Part shown: piece after piece, positions 31,626-42,440 of the stretch
Layout: each line of letters begins with the position of its first letter
How positions within the stretch are numbered: position 1 is the first letter of the stretch
DNA from: Odontesthes bonariensis
Lineage: Eukaryota > Chordata > Actinopteri > Atheriniformes > Atherinopsidae
DNA length: 64,000 nt
Assembly: GCF_027942865.1 (NCBI RefSeq)
Contig: NC_134510.1
Coordinates: 37,131,663-37,195,662 of the forward strand
Direction: 5' to 3'
Made by a program: the position numbers and the translations under genes
Notes under the pieces: model-generated
Database searches by the model: none
Told to the model about the DNA's origin: nothing
What the model saw: only the letters and a program-made list of their open reading frames with translations

Positions 31626-33100
31626 CTGAGAAAGAAAGACACTATTTGACTGTTGAACATATGAATCGTGCTTGCTTACTTAAAATAACAAAAGTCTGTT
31701 AAACTTTATAAATGTACTATAAACATTATTTAATCTACCAAACATTTTGCTTTAAAAAATCATAAAGAAATCAGTATCACACTAAAAGTGTGGATGATCT
31801 ACAATGAGCAAAGAAATCAAATGCGGGATGTAAAAGTGTAGTTTACTGATTTGTACGCAAGAGGGCGCCAGAACTTTGCTTTCGTCACCACTGCACCTGT
31901 TCCGTGAATTCCCCAAAGAGCCCCGAAAACCAAAGCCTCACATCATCACACCTGCGTTTCACATCTGAGAAGCAACTCAAATCAAGATTCAAGTTTAAGG
32001 AAATCGAGTTTTAAATGAAGATTTAAGTGTAAATCTTAATTCAGATGGATCCTTTTACAGGATCCGAAGCGGGCAGGAGAGTTCACCTCAGATGCAGCAA
32101 ATGGATGCATGACCGAGGTTAAGTTCCTCTGGAATGGCCCTCGTGCCTTTTTATCTAGATAAACAGGTTTGACTCAGAGTTGGGGAACCAAAACAGCAGG
32201 AAAATGTGCATTTCAGGAATTTTGTCGTGGAGACCTTTGAGCCTCTTAACCTGCTCTGCAGATTAATGAGCGTCTCTGAGCCACATCCTCCGTCACGTGA
32301 CGGAGCTTTTCTTTTTCACGTCTCCTTCAGAAGAATCCCAGGAATAAATGAATAATTTAGCAGCCTTAAACTCCAGCTGGTGTATTAAATATGAATCCTG
32401 CACATTGGGTTAAATGCATATTGATTTGTGGGTTTTTATTTTAATCTTTTTTTGGAAGGTGAGGATGTTCTGGGTGGGTGCTGTCAGGGCGCGTCGTGCG
32501 CGCACAGAAGTAGCGCCACAGGGGTTAATTCGATCATCATTAAGCCCGCTCATTAAAAATATGCTTCTTCATTAAATAGATGTCTGCATACACAGCCGTG
32601 ACAGAACAGATGAGCGTGACGCACGAAGGTTCAGCAGTTATAAATAAACAACGCGGGGCTGTCAGATTCCGCTCCGCGCACATTCAACATATTCATTTTC
32701 ATACAGACTTATGTAACAAATGGAAACGTTTGAGGGGCGTCAGGCGGCGGCTCTGTGTTCATCACATTGTCTGATTTAAGATGTGTTTGTGGTAAAGAAA
32801 AGAAAGAAAAATGATCATTTTCAGATGCCAGACACACCAAATAAAAACAGTTTAATGGTGGTCTTACCTTCTGGTTTCAGCCCTTTGTCACATCAGTTGG
32901 AAACGTGTTGGTGATGCCTTTGCGCCAAGTGCGCAAAAAGAGCTTTAAAAAAAGGCACGCCCGAGATATTTGCAAAAAAAGTTCCCAATAAAAAGTATCT
33001 CAGCTCCGTTTGGTTGAAGAAAACGAATCCTTCTTTCATGGTGACTGGAAGAAAATGGACTCACCGCAGCTTTCAGAGCTCTTTCTTCCCCCCTCTCTCT
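31626..33100. promoter_or_regulatory. Upstream region of rapunzel-like gene 2
   Basis: No ORF of note and few repeats, unlike most of the window. Holds an 18-bp perfect palindrome, CTCCGTCACGTGACGGAG, at 32288-32305, centred on the E-box CACGTG, and a CpG-rich patch near 32490-32520. It ends before the candidate first exon, whose donor (CAG then GTACAGG) is at 33307. Confidence 0.35.
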
Positions 33101-33583
33101 CACTCTCTCTCTCCATTTCGCACCCTCAGTCTCCCCCTCCATTGCAGACTTCCAGTGCGCATCTCTGAATGTGGACCCCTCTCAGCTCCGCAGCAAATGA
33201 GAGAACCGTGGGAATCTTCTTAGTCTTGAAGAGGAAAAAAAAAAAACTTGTTTGCAGCTGTTGGAGCTCATCGGGCGTGAAGGAGAAGCATAGACTCTCT
33301 ATTCAGGTACAGGAAAAAGCGCTCTTATTGTAGGAATGTGATGAATGCCTTTATCTTCCATCTGAAGGGGTATAACACTGTAAGGTGTGTCCGGTGCTCT
33401 CAGGGGATTTGTGCGTAAAAAGACTTCCGTTGCGCATTTGTTTTGGGTACGCATGCATGGCAGTTAAAGATTGCGCAGAAAAACAAGTTCTTCACTCATA
33501 AATGTATTCATTTATATGCTCATACATATTTTGATTATTGCTTATTATCATCAAAAAACATTTGACGGGTGTTTGTGACGCAG

Positions 33584-33614
33584 CATCTGGAGGACAGAAG
33601 CCTGAGCGGAGAGG
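33584..33614 (+). other. Candidate 5'UTR exons of rapunzel-like gene 2
   Basis: A 31-bp block between acceptor 'gtgacgcag' and donor GGTAAGG. An earlier candidate exon ends at 33306. Neither has an ATG that reads into the coding exon at 35884. Confidence 0.3.
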
Positions 33615-34598
33615 GTAAGGTCATTTATCCAGACAATGTCGGAGTGAAAGGAGGCATGAAGGGTGATTTTCAGACATGGTTCGGCCTTGTTCTGCTCCTC
33701 TCTGAGATGAGTCATGCACAGACTCAAGGGCATGTGTGTCGTTTTTTTCCCGTCTAACTACATCAGGCCCCCATTTTGTTTATGTGCCGACATAACCTGC
33801 ATTCTTTGGAGTTTTTTTTATCTCACATTTTACTGAATACACATTTCAAGGTGGTCATATCATCAAAGAAACTCTCACAGTGAGTGAGAAATATGCTGCA
33901 TGACTTGTTAGGGGCTGGAGGTTTTCTAGTGTCGAGCTTTATGAAAATGTGTTTTTTTTTTATGAGGAAAGAAGATTTAAATCTATCTGGAAACCAACTG
34001 AAGAGAGTTTGGAAACATGCTGTTGTGCCATTTAGAAAAACTAATGATCCCAAATGATTTTATGGTATATTTAAATGGTTGTGGGGGAACAACAACAGGA
34101 ATGGGATATAAATAAGAAAAATAAACACTCTGAGGTGTCCTATCTGTACACGGATGGTTGAGGACAGAGTGCCTTCGGTCGTTTTGGATCCAGGGTGGAG
34201 GCTTTATGGACTGGGCTTCATGCTGTGAATCCTTGATGATCAGATTGGGACCTGGGGACATTAGAGGCCCTTTGTCCAGTTGATCCTGAGCAGGTGTGGT
34301 TGGGTGCGATGTCCAGCTCGGTGGGGGGGGGGGGGGGGGGGGCACCATCATAAGAGAGTGATGCAGCAATATGTGTGTGCAGCAGTGTTTAGGTGGGATT
34401 GTACTCATTAATCTTTGCTTTTCTTGTGAAATGCTTCAGATGTGGATTTCCACTGGTCTATACGAGGGAAAGAAAACACTAACAAACTGTAAGAAGTGGT
34501 TGCATGTCGAGCATTTAAACCAGATCAGGTTTTAAAATGGGTGATGCTTCCTGAACCCGATGCTCATCAGCAACTTTTTAGAAAATCTATCTATAGAC
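33615..34598. other. Intron sequence before FB1
   Basis: Nothing recognised apart from a G homopolymer at about 34321-34342. Confidence 0.35.
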
Positions 34599-34602
34599 TT
34601 AA

Positions 34603-35780
34603 AGGGATAGTTCGCCTCTTTTGACATGAAGCTGTATGACATCCCATACTAGCAACATCATTTATGAACATCTTCTTACCCCCTGCTGCGTCCTGTGAGC
34701 AGAGTTCCAGCCTCGTTTTGGTGTTGACGAAGGTAGTCTGGCTAGTTGGCTGGGGTTTAAAAAATAAAGCGTCTTGCTTCTCAAAACAATATGCGTGCAA
34801 CAGAGTAATACATTTGCATCACAAAATCGTTCTCCAGGAAAAAGTCAGACCTCACAATCGCTTGGCCCTATTTTCTCTCCCTTCGTATCACTGTGCAGAC
34901 CGAAGTGCAGACCGAGCAGTCCCCTGCTTCCTGTCACGTTCATGTTTTTAGTTTTGTTCCATCATGTGTTAGTCATGCCTTAGTTTTTAAGTCCATGTTT
35001 AGTTAAGTTTTGCCTTTGCTTTTCCTCAGTCCCCATGTTCTGCTCATTAGTCTCACTCACGTCACCTGTGTTCATTGTCCCCAGCTGCACTCATTCAACA
35101 ATCACCCAGTTCAGTATTTAGTTTCCAGTTTTCCCCTTCAGTTTTGTGAATTCCTTCTCTGCATTCACCCTCCACGCCACGGTCATAGGAAGTCTAGTCT
35201 AGTCTAGTCTAGTCTAGTCTAGTCTAGTCTAGTCTAGTCTAGTCTAGTCTAGTCTAGTCTAGTCTAGTCTAGTCTAGTCTAGTCTAGTCTAGTCTAGTCT
35301 AGTCTAGTCTAGTCTAGTCTAGTCTTTTTGTTTTCTCACAGTTTAGTTGTTGGTATCCGGCTTAGCTGCGCTTTGTTTTGAATTAATAAATCAGTTTGTT
35401 TTTCGAAAGTCCGCATCCGTGTCCTGCCAAACCCATTACTGAGACTTCCAAGCAGCAGACACCGTAACAGGCGCGGCTGTCGGCAGGCGGCAGTGATACG
35501 AAGGGAGAGAAAATAGCGCCAAGAGATTGTGAGGTCTGACTTTTTCCTGGAGAACGATTTTGTGATGCAAATGTATTACTCTGTTGAACGCTTATTGTTT
35601 TGAGAAGCAAAACGCTTTATTTTCTAAACCCCAGCCAACTAGCCGGACTACTTTTGTCAACGCCAAAACGAGGCTGGAACTCTGCTCACAGGACGCAGCA
35701 GGGGGGAAGAAGATGTTCATAAATGATGTTGCTGATATGGGATGTCATACAGCTTCATCAAAAGAGGGGAACTATCCCTT
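34603..35780. mobile_element. FB1 foldback element with a large loop insert
   Basis: The left TTAA is at 34599-34602. The right end 'gaactatcccttta' no longer has a perfect TTAA. The arms are about 34603-34900 and 35490-35780. Between them sits another dispersed repeat (about 34918-35460) that contains the AGTCT array; part of it recurs inverted at 51150-51310. The element ends about 100 bp before the acceptor of the rapunzel-like coding exon. Confidence 0.85.
35191..35325. repeat. (AGTCT)27 microsatellite
   Basis: 135 bp of uninterrupted perfect 5-bp units. It lies inside the insert in the loop of an FB1 element. Confidence 0.98.
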
Positions 35781-35883
35781 TACTGACAAGTTTTGTCTAA
35801 CAAGCGATTTTTATTATTATTTATTTTTTTATTTTTATTTTTTTAGTTATTTATTTATTTTTTGTCCCTCCGTGTTCTAGAAA

Positions 35884-38460
35884 ATGACCAGTTCACTGGA
35901 AAAAGTCGTGGCCCAGAAGAAGGAGGCCATTGAGGCAGCGATGGATATGTTTGAGAGGGGGGCCGAGGTGTTGGCCAGTGCTGTGGGGGAGCTGTTTCCC
36001 CTCTGTGAGGCAGCCGCTCCGGTTCTGCGGCTGGCCTTGGACAACGTCCAGAGCAAAGAGGTCTTTTACGTCAAAGAGCAGTTTCTGACGGTGAGGAACA
36101 AGCTTGACGTGCTCTCCAGCCAGCTGGAGGACATCGACTGCGAGATCAAGAAGGGGAGGCTGGACTCGCAGTACTTCCTGGTGGAGGAGAACGTTAGGAA
36201 CCAGTTTCGGAAGTACATGGATATTCTGGAGGCAAAGCAGCAGTTCAGGGAGGTGAAGACGAAGCTTTTTTTGGAGCACTTTGCCAAAACTGGAGGAGAG
36301 AAGAACCTGTTTGTGCTCTATGACGCTCTGATGGGGACAAACAGCTTCGGACAGTCGATTTTAGAGGTGGTGGAGACGTAAGTTGGTGTTTTACATCATA
36401 TTTATCTGAACACTGGGCTTGTTTGGTTTATAAGCAGAGATGGGACCAAGTCACACATGTACAAGTCTCAAGTCTTAGCTTTCAAGTTTCAAGTAAGTCC
36501 CAAGTAATTTTTTTTTGATCAAGTCGTCAAAGTCAAGTCACCTTATTTTTGCATTTTACCTGCAGAATCTGATCTTAATAAAGTGAAAAGACAAGATATA
36601 AGTAACTGTCCCCCACCCCCACCCCGTATCATATCAAGCTAACTACCGACTATGCTAACAGGATAATATTAGCTAATTTGACGAGCACTTACTGGTCAGA
36701 ATGGATCTTCAAATGACGGACAAAGTTGGAAGTTGTCGTCTGGCTGTCTGAGATGTTGATGCCGCATGTCTTGCACTGTGCTGTTCGTCTTTTGCCGTCA
36801 AAATGGTAATTACGAAAGCCGAAGTCTCTCCAATAAACACGTAAGGTACGTAGAGGGGGCATGGCTGATTGACAGGGTAGGGATCCAATCATGACGCCAT
36901 TCTCAGCCTGCGCTCCTACCGGGTAATCAATGTTATTTTTTAAATTAATTAATTCTATATTCAAACTGAAAACATGCACTGAATAACACTCAAGTCATCG
37001 TGTCTCAAGTCAAGTCCCGAGTCTTTAACTTCCAAGTCCGAGTCTCAAATCATCAAAACAGCGACTCGAGTCGACTCAAGTCCAAGGCTGTGTTCGAAAC
37101 CGCATACTACTCCTACTACTCATACTGACATTAACTTTTTTTAAGTTCCCGGATGCATTCTAGATTCGCTGTAATGTTGGGTATGCATCATGAGGTCACT
37201 ACTCATACTCAAACTACCCAAGATGCAACGTAACGTGACGTCGCCGATCGTCATTTCCTGTCAAAACGGCAGTTTCAAGCTAGCTACAACGAGGGTAGGT
37301 TCAGTTCCTGTTTTCAAAACAAAACAACCTATTGTATGGTAATGGCTTTACCTCTGATAAAAGGCAACGGGTGTTTTATTTTGTGAAAATAACCGGAAGT
37401 GCGTTACTCACTGCGGCTAGCTTTAGTAGCGCCGAATTCGTGGGAACAAAACTGTAAACAGCCGGTATTTTGTCAGGTTTTCAACACGTTGGGGATCTAA
37501 ACGACTACTTTCTCACCTGAAATGTTTCAAATGTTGCTAAAGTTTACAGAGTTTAGAGCTTAAGCGAAATCAGCTTCAGGCCGGCTGATTTCGGCTCGGG
37601 CAGGAGCGAAATGCATTGTGGGTAAACGCTCTGCATACTGTCTGATCGATGAATATGTAGTAGGCGGTTTCGAACACAGCCCAGGTCACAGTGACTTGAG
37701 TCCCCATCTCTGTTTATAAGTGTCTGGATTATTGAAAATCGAAGTTACAAACGAACTGTTTTGCAGGTACGTGGCGAGGAACCGCCGTCTCCTGGAAGAC
37801 TTCTGCGTGAGGATGAAGGAGCTCTTTTGCTTGGGTTTGATCGCTCTGCTGGGCCACTGCGCCTTAACCCTGCAGAGCCAAGAGGAAGAGCAGGACAAAA
37901 TCCAAGAGTGGAGCGGCAAAATCGAAGAAGTGGAGTCCAGGATGAAGACGACTATAGAGTCCTGTGTGGCTGCCTTCCCAGAGCAAGCCAAGTTAGACGC
38001 CCAACGCCTCCTGAAAGAGAAGGAAGAGGAAAGCCTGCAGGGCACGACTCAGCAGCTCCTGGATTTCTTGGTGAAGAAGTACGACTGGGTCAGCTGGTCA
38101 GTGCGACTGATCAACCATTCGGGCAGCACCTACCGGAACTGGCGCGCCGGCGAGCATTTCCACCACGTGGCCGGACGGAACTGGTTCGAGGTGCTTCAGG
38201 TGAACAACATCAACCTGGTGGTCTCCTACAGCACCAAGCCCCAGCCGGTGCCCCGCGACTGCATCCAGCAGGTGATGGAGGGCCAGGGGAGGAAGGGCAA
38301 CGCCCCGGCCGTGGTGGAGGCGCTGGAGAAGCAGCTGTGCGGGTTCGTCGTTCACGCCGTCAGCCGCCACAAGCAGTCTGCAGCTGCGTGGAGCTTTCCC
38401 GAAGACTGTCACTACTGGGAGAGGCACAAGAATGTGGCCATTTGTGTGCACTCAGAGTAA
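35884..38460 (+). CDS. Protein rapunzel-like 2 (long form)
   Basis: Exons 35884-36377 and 37767-38460 join in phase (GTAAGT donor; ttttgcag acceptor) to give 395 aa. The ATG lies three bases after an acceptor at 35880. The N-terminal half matches rapunzel-like 1: helical start, FLVEENVRNQFRKYMDIL near 98-115, and the hydrophobic segment LFCLGLIALLGHCALTL at 184-200. The C-terminal half, shared with rapunzel-like 3, has LLDFLVKKYDWVSWSVR, NWFEVLQVNNINLVVSY, a conserved VHAVSRHK and a Cys-rich end (EDCHYW, then CVHSE). No signal peptide. Function is unknown in the family. The intron at residue 165 is absent from both paralogs and consists mostly of a hAT element. A polyadenylation signal lies at 38674-38679. 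Confidence 0.85.
36435..37712 (-). mobile_element. hAT element with BED-finger exon
   Basis: Perfect 8-bp duplication TTTATAAG (36427-36434 and 37713-37720), with ends CAGAGATGGG and CCCCATCTCTG. On the reverse strand 36689-36979 encodes a BED-type finger (AQCKTCGINISDSQTTTSNF, then RHLKIH). No catalytic hAT core remains. Another element is nested at 37086-37681. It fills most of the intron of rapunzel-like gene 2. Confidence 0.9.
37086..37681. mobile_element. Harbinger-like MITE nested in the hAT
   Basis: Ends GGCTGTGTTCGAAACCGC and its inverted copy GGTTTCGAACACAGCC, with 'catactac' repeats just inside. No ORF. A target duplication is not clear, so the superfamily is tentative. Confidence 0.7.
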
Positions 38461-38673
38461 AGCTGAGGAGTTCAGTTCTGCAGGACTCTGCAGCAGCGGC
38501 ACGCGTATAAACGTAGCTTCCACTATCAGTATTTAACTTAATTATACTGAATGTGATGTGATAAATTCATCAGGGAACACTACTTTCCATAAATCCCAAC
38601 ATTTATTATTCACTGCAGACACTTTATAAGTCAAATCATGAGTCAAAATGCTTGAAATTCTTCAGAAAAACTA

Positions 38674-38679
38674 AATAAA
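38674..38679 (+). terminator. Polyadenylation signal, rapunzel-like gene 2
   Basis: AATAAA 214 bp after the stop codon; the first canonical signal downstream. Confidence 0.5.
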
Positions 38680-38925
38680 GCCATACAAAAGTATAAATAC
38701 AAGCCGTTTATCTGAGGAATTAAAAGTGCTCATTCTCATGGAAGATAACTTACGATTGACCTCGACTTTATTAGATGATTACTGATGCCATCAAAGTGGA
38801 AGAAATGGGTAAAAAAAAAAGTGGTGTTTACTAAATGTTTCCAGCCAATGGATCATCATATGACACAGTTTAAACACAGCGATGAGATCCGGTGTTTCCC
38901 TCTGATCCTTGGAGTACTTTCTCAT

Positions 38926-39230
38926 GACGAAGGTAGACCGGCTAGTTGGCTGGGGTTTAAAAAATAAAGCGTTTTGCTTCTCAAAACAATATGCGTTCAA
39001 AAGAGTAATACATTTGCATCACAAAATGGTTCTCCAGGAAAAAGTCAGACCTCACAATTTCTTGGCCCTATTTTCTCTCCCTTCGTATTACTGCCTGCTG
39101 CCGCCTGCCAACAGCCGCGCCTGTTTTATGGTAATTTCTGCTCGGTCTGCACTTCGGTCTGCACAGTCTACACAGCAGGCAGTGATACGAAGGGAGAGAA
39201 AATAGGGCCAAGAGATTGTGAGGTCTGACT
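38926..39230. mobile_element. FB1 foldback element, truncated
   Basis: Starts inside the left arm ('gacgaaggtagaccggctag'), passes through the loop (39095-39175) and stops within the right arm at 'gtgaggtctgac'. Neither TTAA end remains. It lies about 250 bp after the polyadenylation signal of rapunzel-like gene 2. Confidence 0.85.
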
Positions 39231-39403
39231 GAAGCCCGCTTCAGAAGGGCTTTGGTCATCCTGTGATCGGCTACTTTCTATCATCATTTGTCAGTTTATC
39301 CATCCCCTGTTACAGCTGCATGCCCATTATTAGCTTAGAAAGGTTTAGACTTTATAAAAGTTATTGTTAGAACGGGTAAAACACTTAAAACTCAAAAATA
39401 AAG

Positions 39404-39873
39404 AATATTACTGGGCATGTATTGTTGTAATGTTTTAAATACTTGAATGCAGTTTTTCTAGAGAAAATAATTGTTTTGTATATGGGATTATTCTCCATCG
39501 ACTCTTTTGGGCTTTCACATGCGCGAGCCTACAACCAGCCGGTGAGTGACATGCTGTTTATAAAGTTGTTTTGTAACGTCCCCATGCCAGTAATGTGAGA
39601 ACCATGCATATGGTTTTGATGGTAAGGCTTGTGACTTTATTGTCGGATGGGTTATAAAGTGGTGTGACGTTTCTGCAGTGTGCAAGTTGTTGTTTTACGT
39701 GGAAGGGTTAGCGCTTGCCCCTTAGCCACCACGTATTAGCCTCGCATGACATGCTGTGCGGACAGAGCGATCTCCACACAGGGAGCGCAGATTTGCACCT
39801 GTCTGTGTCCTACTATCAGTATTTGACAACCTCTAGCAATGGAAACACGCTTCAAATGCCCCGGAGTTCCCCT
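39404..39873. mobile_element. FB2 foldback element, right half
   Basis: Matches the loop and complete right arm of 29229-30148 and ends at TTAA 39874-39877. The break falls just left of the loop. Confidence 0.9.
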
Positions 39874-39877
39874 TTAA

Positions 39878-40577
39878 GCTACTCCTCAGTTGGATGTAAA
39901 GTTAGCCTCACATTACTTTACAAACTGGACAAATAACAGGCTGGGACAGAAAACATCAGATACTCAAATGCACTTTTATTGACGTTCTTCATAAGTTAAC
40001 ATAACATTGTGACTGTTTAAATACTAACAACCTGCATATTGTGATTATTACTCATTTATAAATGACCAAATTAGGTGGAAAATGTCCCAGTGGTGTTCAG
40101 GTTTCCATCTCGGCTGTATTCCGGGATGACGCAGCCCACCGTGAGCATCAGCCTCTGCACCTCCAGCTCTAAAGAGGTTTCGCTGAGGCTGCATTTAAAG
40201 CGCTGCGCTCCCATTTTGTCTGTGCTCAGCAGGCTGGCCTACATAACTCTGACAGGGAACGGAGAGAGAGGTTACTTCTTCAGGCGTGAAAAACAAGGAG
40301 GTTGAGAGTTTGGCGCCGGGAGACAATGTGCCTTGTGTTTGAAAGAGGCCGAACCAAAGCCTGTGAACTCCTCTGTGCCTCCGACTGGTTTATGCTGCTC
40401 CGCTTTGAATTGCTCAGCCAGCCCGGATGGATTGCTTCTGTATTTTAGTAAAACTGCCATTTTATTCAGCCTTTTTGTTTGTGATGGATCATTTAAGGCT
40501 CCACACTTTGCTGATGTCTGTATGTCCCAGTTTTTATTGCATATTTCAAACAAACCTGAATGACTTTTACCTGAATC
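39878..40577. other. Intergenic, no gene supported
   Basis: Short chance ORFs only; no repeat recognised. Confidence 0.3.
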
Positions 40578-40581
40578 TTAA

Positions 40582-41191
40582 CACTTTGTGCGGTCTTAAC
40601 ATTGTGTTTATTCTCCTTGTCCTAAAAATAAAAAATAAAGCAACTTAATTGAATTTTAAATCCAAAATCTATTTTGTATGATGAAACCACCTGTTATCTA
40701 TCTATTCAACTCAATTCAATACATTTTTTATCATGTATTTTTTGTTACACAATACAAAAAGACAATCACCAGTTTTCAGGATTACACTTTTTGTTTTTAC
40801 CACAAACCAACTGTCAGTCGGACCAACAGTTTTCTTGTTTTCTCAGTTTTCTTTTACATAATAAAGGTTTATTATTGCTATTATATAAATGTGAAGTAAT
40901 TACTTCTGAATTAATTATATTGAAAGGGAAAAAAACAGTGAACTTTTTTCTGGTGTTTAAATCTTTTTATAATTCACGGGTCAAAAATGACCCATAAGAC
41001 AATCTTTGTACCCTAGTGGTGTACAGCCCACATGGAAACATAAACAAAAATAAAGTATGACTTTTTCTAATGATGGGGTCCCTTTAGGAAAAGTCATAAC
41101 ATTTCAAGTTGGAAAAAGATAGTTTACGGTATTTTTTTCTACAGCTAAACATGGTGGTGGGTCACTTTTGACCCGCAGGACAACAGGAGGG
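40582..41191. mobile_element. piggyBac-like element, copy 1
   Basis: Flanked by TTAA (40578-40581 and 41192-41195). Begins CACTTTGTGCGG and ends CAGGACAACAGGAGGG. Contains 'cgggtcaaaaatgaccca' near the right side. Nearly identical to 46217-46820 in the same orientation. No transposase ORF. Confidence 0.75.
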
Positions 41192-41195
41192 TTAA

Positions 41196-41861
41196 GATTG
41201 TTCCATTTATCTTTGATGTTTAATATATCCCCCCTTTTAAAGGTGTTGTGCTCAGCCAACTAACTACTGACGTGAAATGTTAATAAAAGCGGTGCATGAT
41301 CAATGGGCAGCATGGCTGTGAAGCTTTATTACAATTACTGACAAAACACCAACAGTAAATGGAAGTGTAAACACGTGTAATCTAATATCTGTCCCGCTTG
41401 TTCAGATGTGATTTACACGGTGCTGATAGTGCCCGTGCGCATTAAAACCAGGCAGTGCACCCTCAGCAACAGGGACTCCGGCTAATTTAATTGATATTTA
41501 CACATAAGTCAGCATTTCCTGACCGCAGCTCTGGTTTGATAGTCTATGAATAACCTTTGGCTGAGCTAATATCCTGCAGAGGAGCAGCAAAGTGCTTGGC
41601 TTCGCAGGACGGCAGCAGTCATAATGCTCTGTGTGGCTCATCCTTTCATATCTCAGCAGATCTGCAGGGTTTTTAGCCGCTCGGGCCTCTCCGTCGTAAA
41701 TCAAGCCTGTCAGAACAAATCCAGCGTTATTCGTTAAACACAGCGCAGTGCAGGAGGAAGCAGACTGAGTGGAAACATCTGGTTTCCATGCATTGAGTGG
41801 AAAAACAGCAGCTGGTTGAAGAGAAGATCAGAGGCATTGTTTATAAAGGGTATAAAAGTAG
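41196..41861. other. Intergenic, no gene supported
   Basis: Nothing recognised. Confidence 0.3.
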
Positions 41862-42440
41862 GGCTGGGCAACGATTAAAGTTTTTAATCTAATTAATCAC
41901 ATGATTTCCCTGATTAATCGCGATTAATCGCATTTGTACGCAAAATCCAAAAATGAATCCAAAAGTAGTGTATAGCCTTTAGCATTTAGCTTTATTTTAA
42001 ATGTGCTGCCATATGGATGAAAGTGCCATAACATTTGTTGTGCAAACACACTTTTAACATCAGCATCTTTCTGTAGTTTTTATGTAGAAGCCTCGCTCCA
42101 CTGTCTGTTTCCTTGAATGACTTGCTGCTATCAGTTGTGTGTTTTGCCTTTAAGTGATATTTTAGACTGGAACTACTACGCTGAGAAGACAATTCAACTT
42201 GGCAGTGTTTACAGATGACTTTGGTTCTGTCGACTCCGCCGTCTGGAAGAACTTTAAAATGAAAATGGCCGAGTAAAAGTTCCGTACCCTTCTCCATGTT
42301 TGGTGGATCCGCCGATTACTTTCTTTTCCTGTTCCACAGCAGACAGCAGCAGACTTTTACAAAATAAAAGCCTGTGAGCAACAGACTTTTACAAAATAAA
42401 AGCCTGTGAGCAACAGGCTTTTACAAAATAAAAGCCTGTA
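41862..42440 (-). mobile_element. hAT derivative with BED ORF, copy 1
   Basis: The right terminus (on the reverse strand) is the hAT-type TAGGGCTGGGCAACGATTAA with ATTAATC repeats. The element holds one ORF (41992-42297) and, upstream of it, three copies of a 31-bp unit with 'ttttacaaaataaaagcctg'. An inverted partner lies at 51640-52177. The far end is not defined. Confidence 0.7.
41992..42297 (-). CDS. Orphan BED zinc-finger protein, copy 1
   Basis: 101 aa. It has the BED-finger pattern of hAT transposase N-termini: C29-X2-C32 (VICKHC) and H48-X4-H53 (YHLKAKH). The rest of a transposase (catalytic and dimerisation domains) is missing; the frame stops after HMAAHLK. It differs from the copy at 51737-52042 at one residue (Phe14 here, Leu there). 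BED fingers bind DNA, so a stand-alone finger could bind hAT ends and act as a repressor; this is inference. No expression evidence is visible. Confidence 0.55.
   Translation of the reverse strand: MEKGTELLLGHFHFKVLPDGGVDRTKVICKHCQVELSSQRSSSSLKYHLKAKHTTDSSKSFKETDSGARLLHKNYRKMLMLKVCLHNKCYGTFIHMAAHLK

Noticed and set aside
37761-38510. 249-codon open frame overlapping rapunzel-like 2
   Set aside because: Shifted frame of the same exon, rich in Arg, Pro and Gly. The other frame aligns with rapunzel-like 3.
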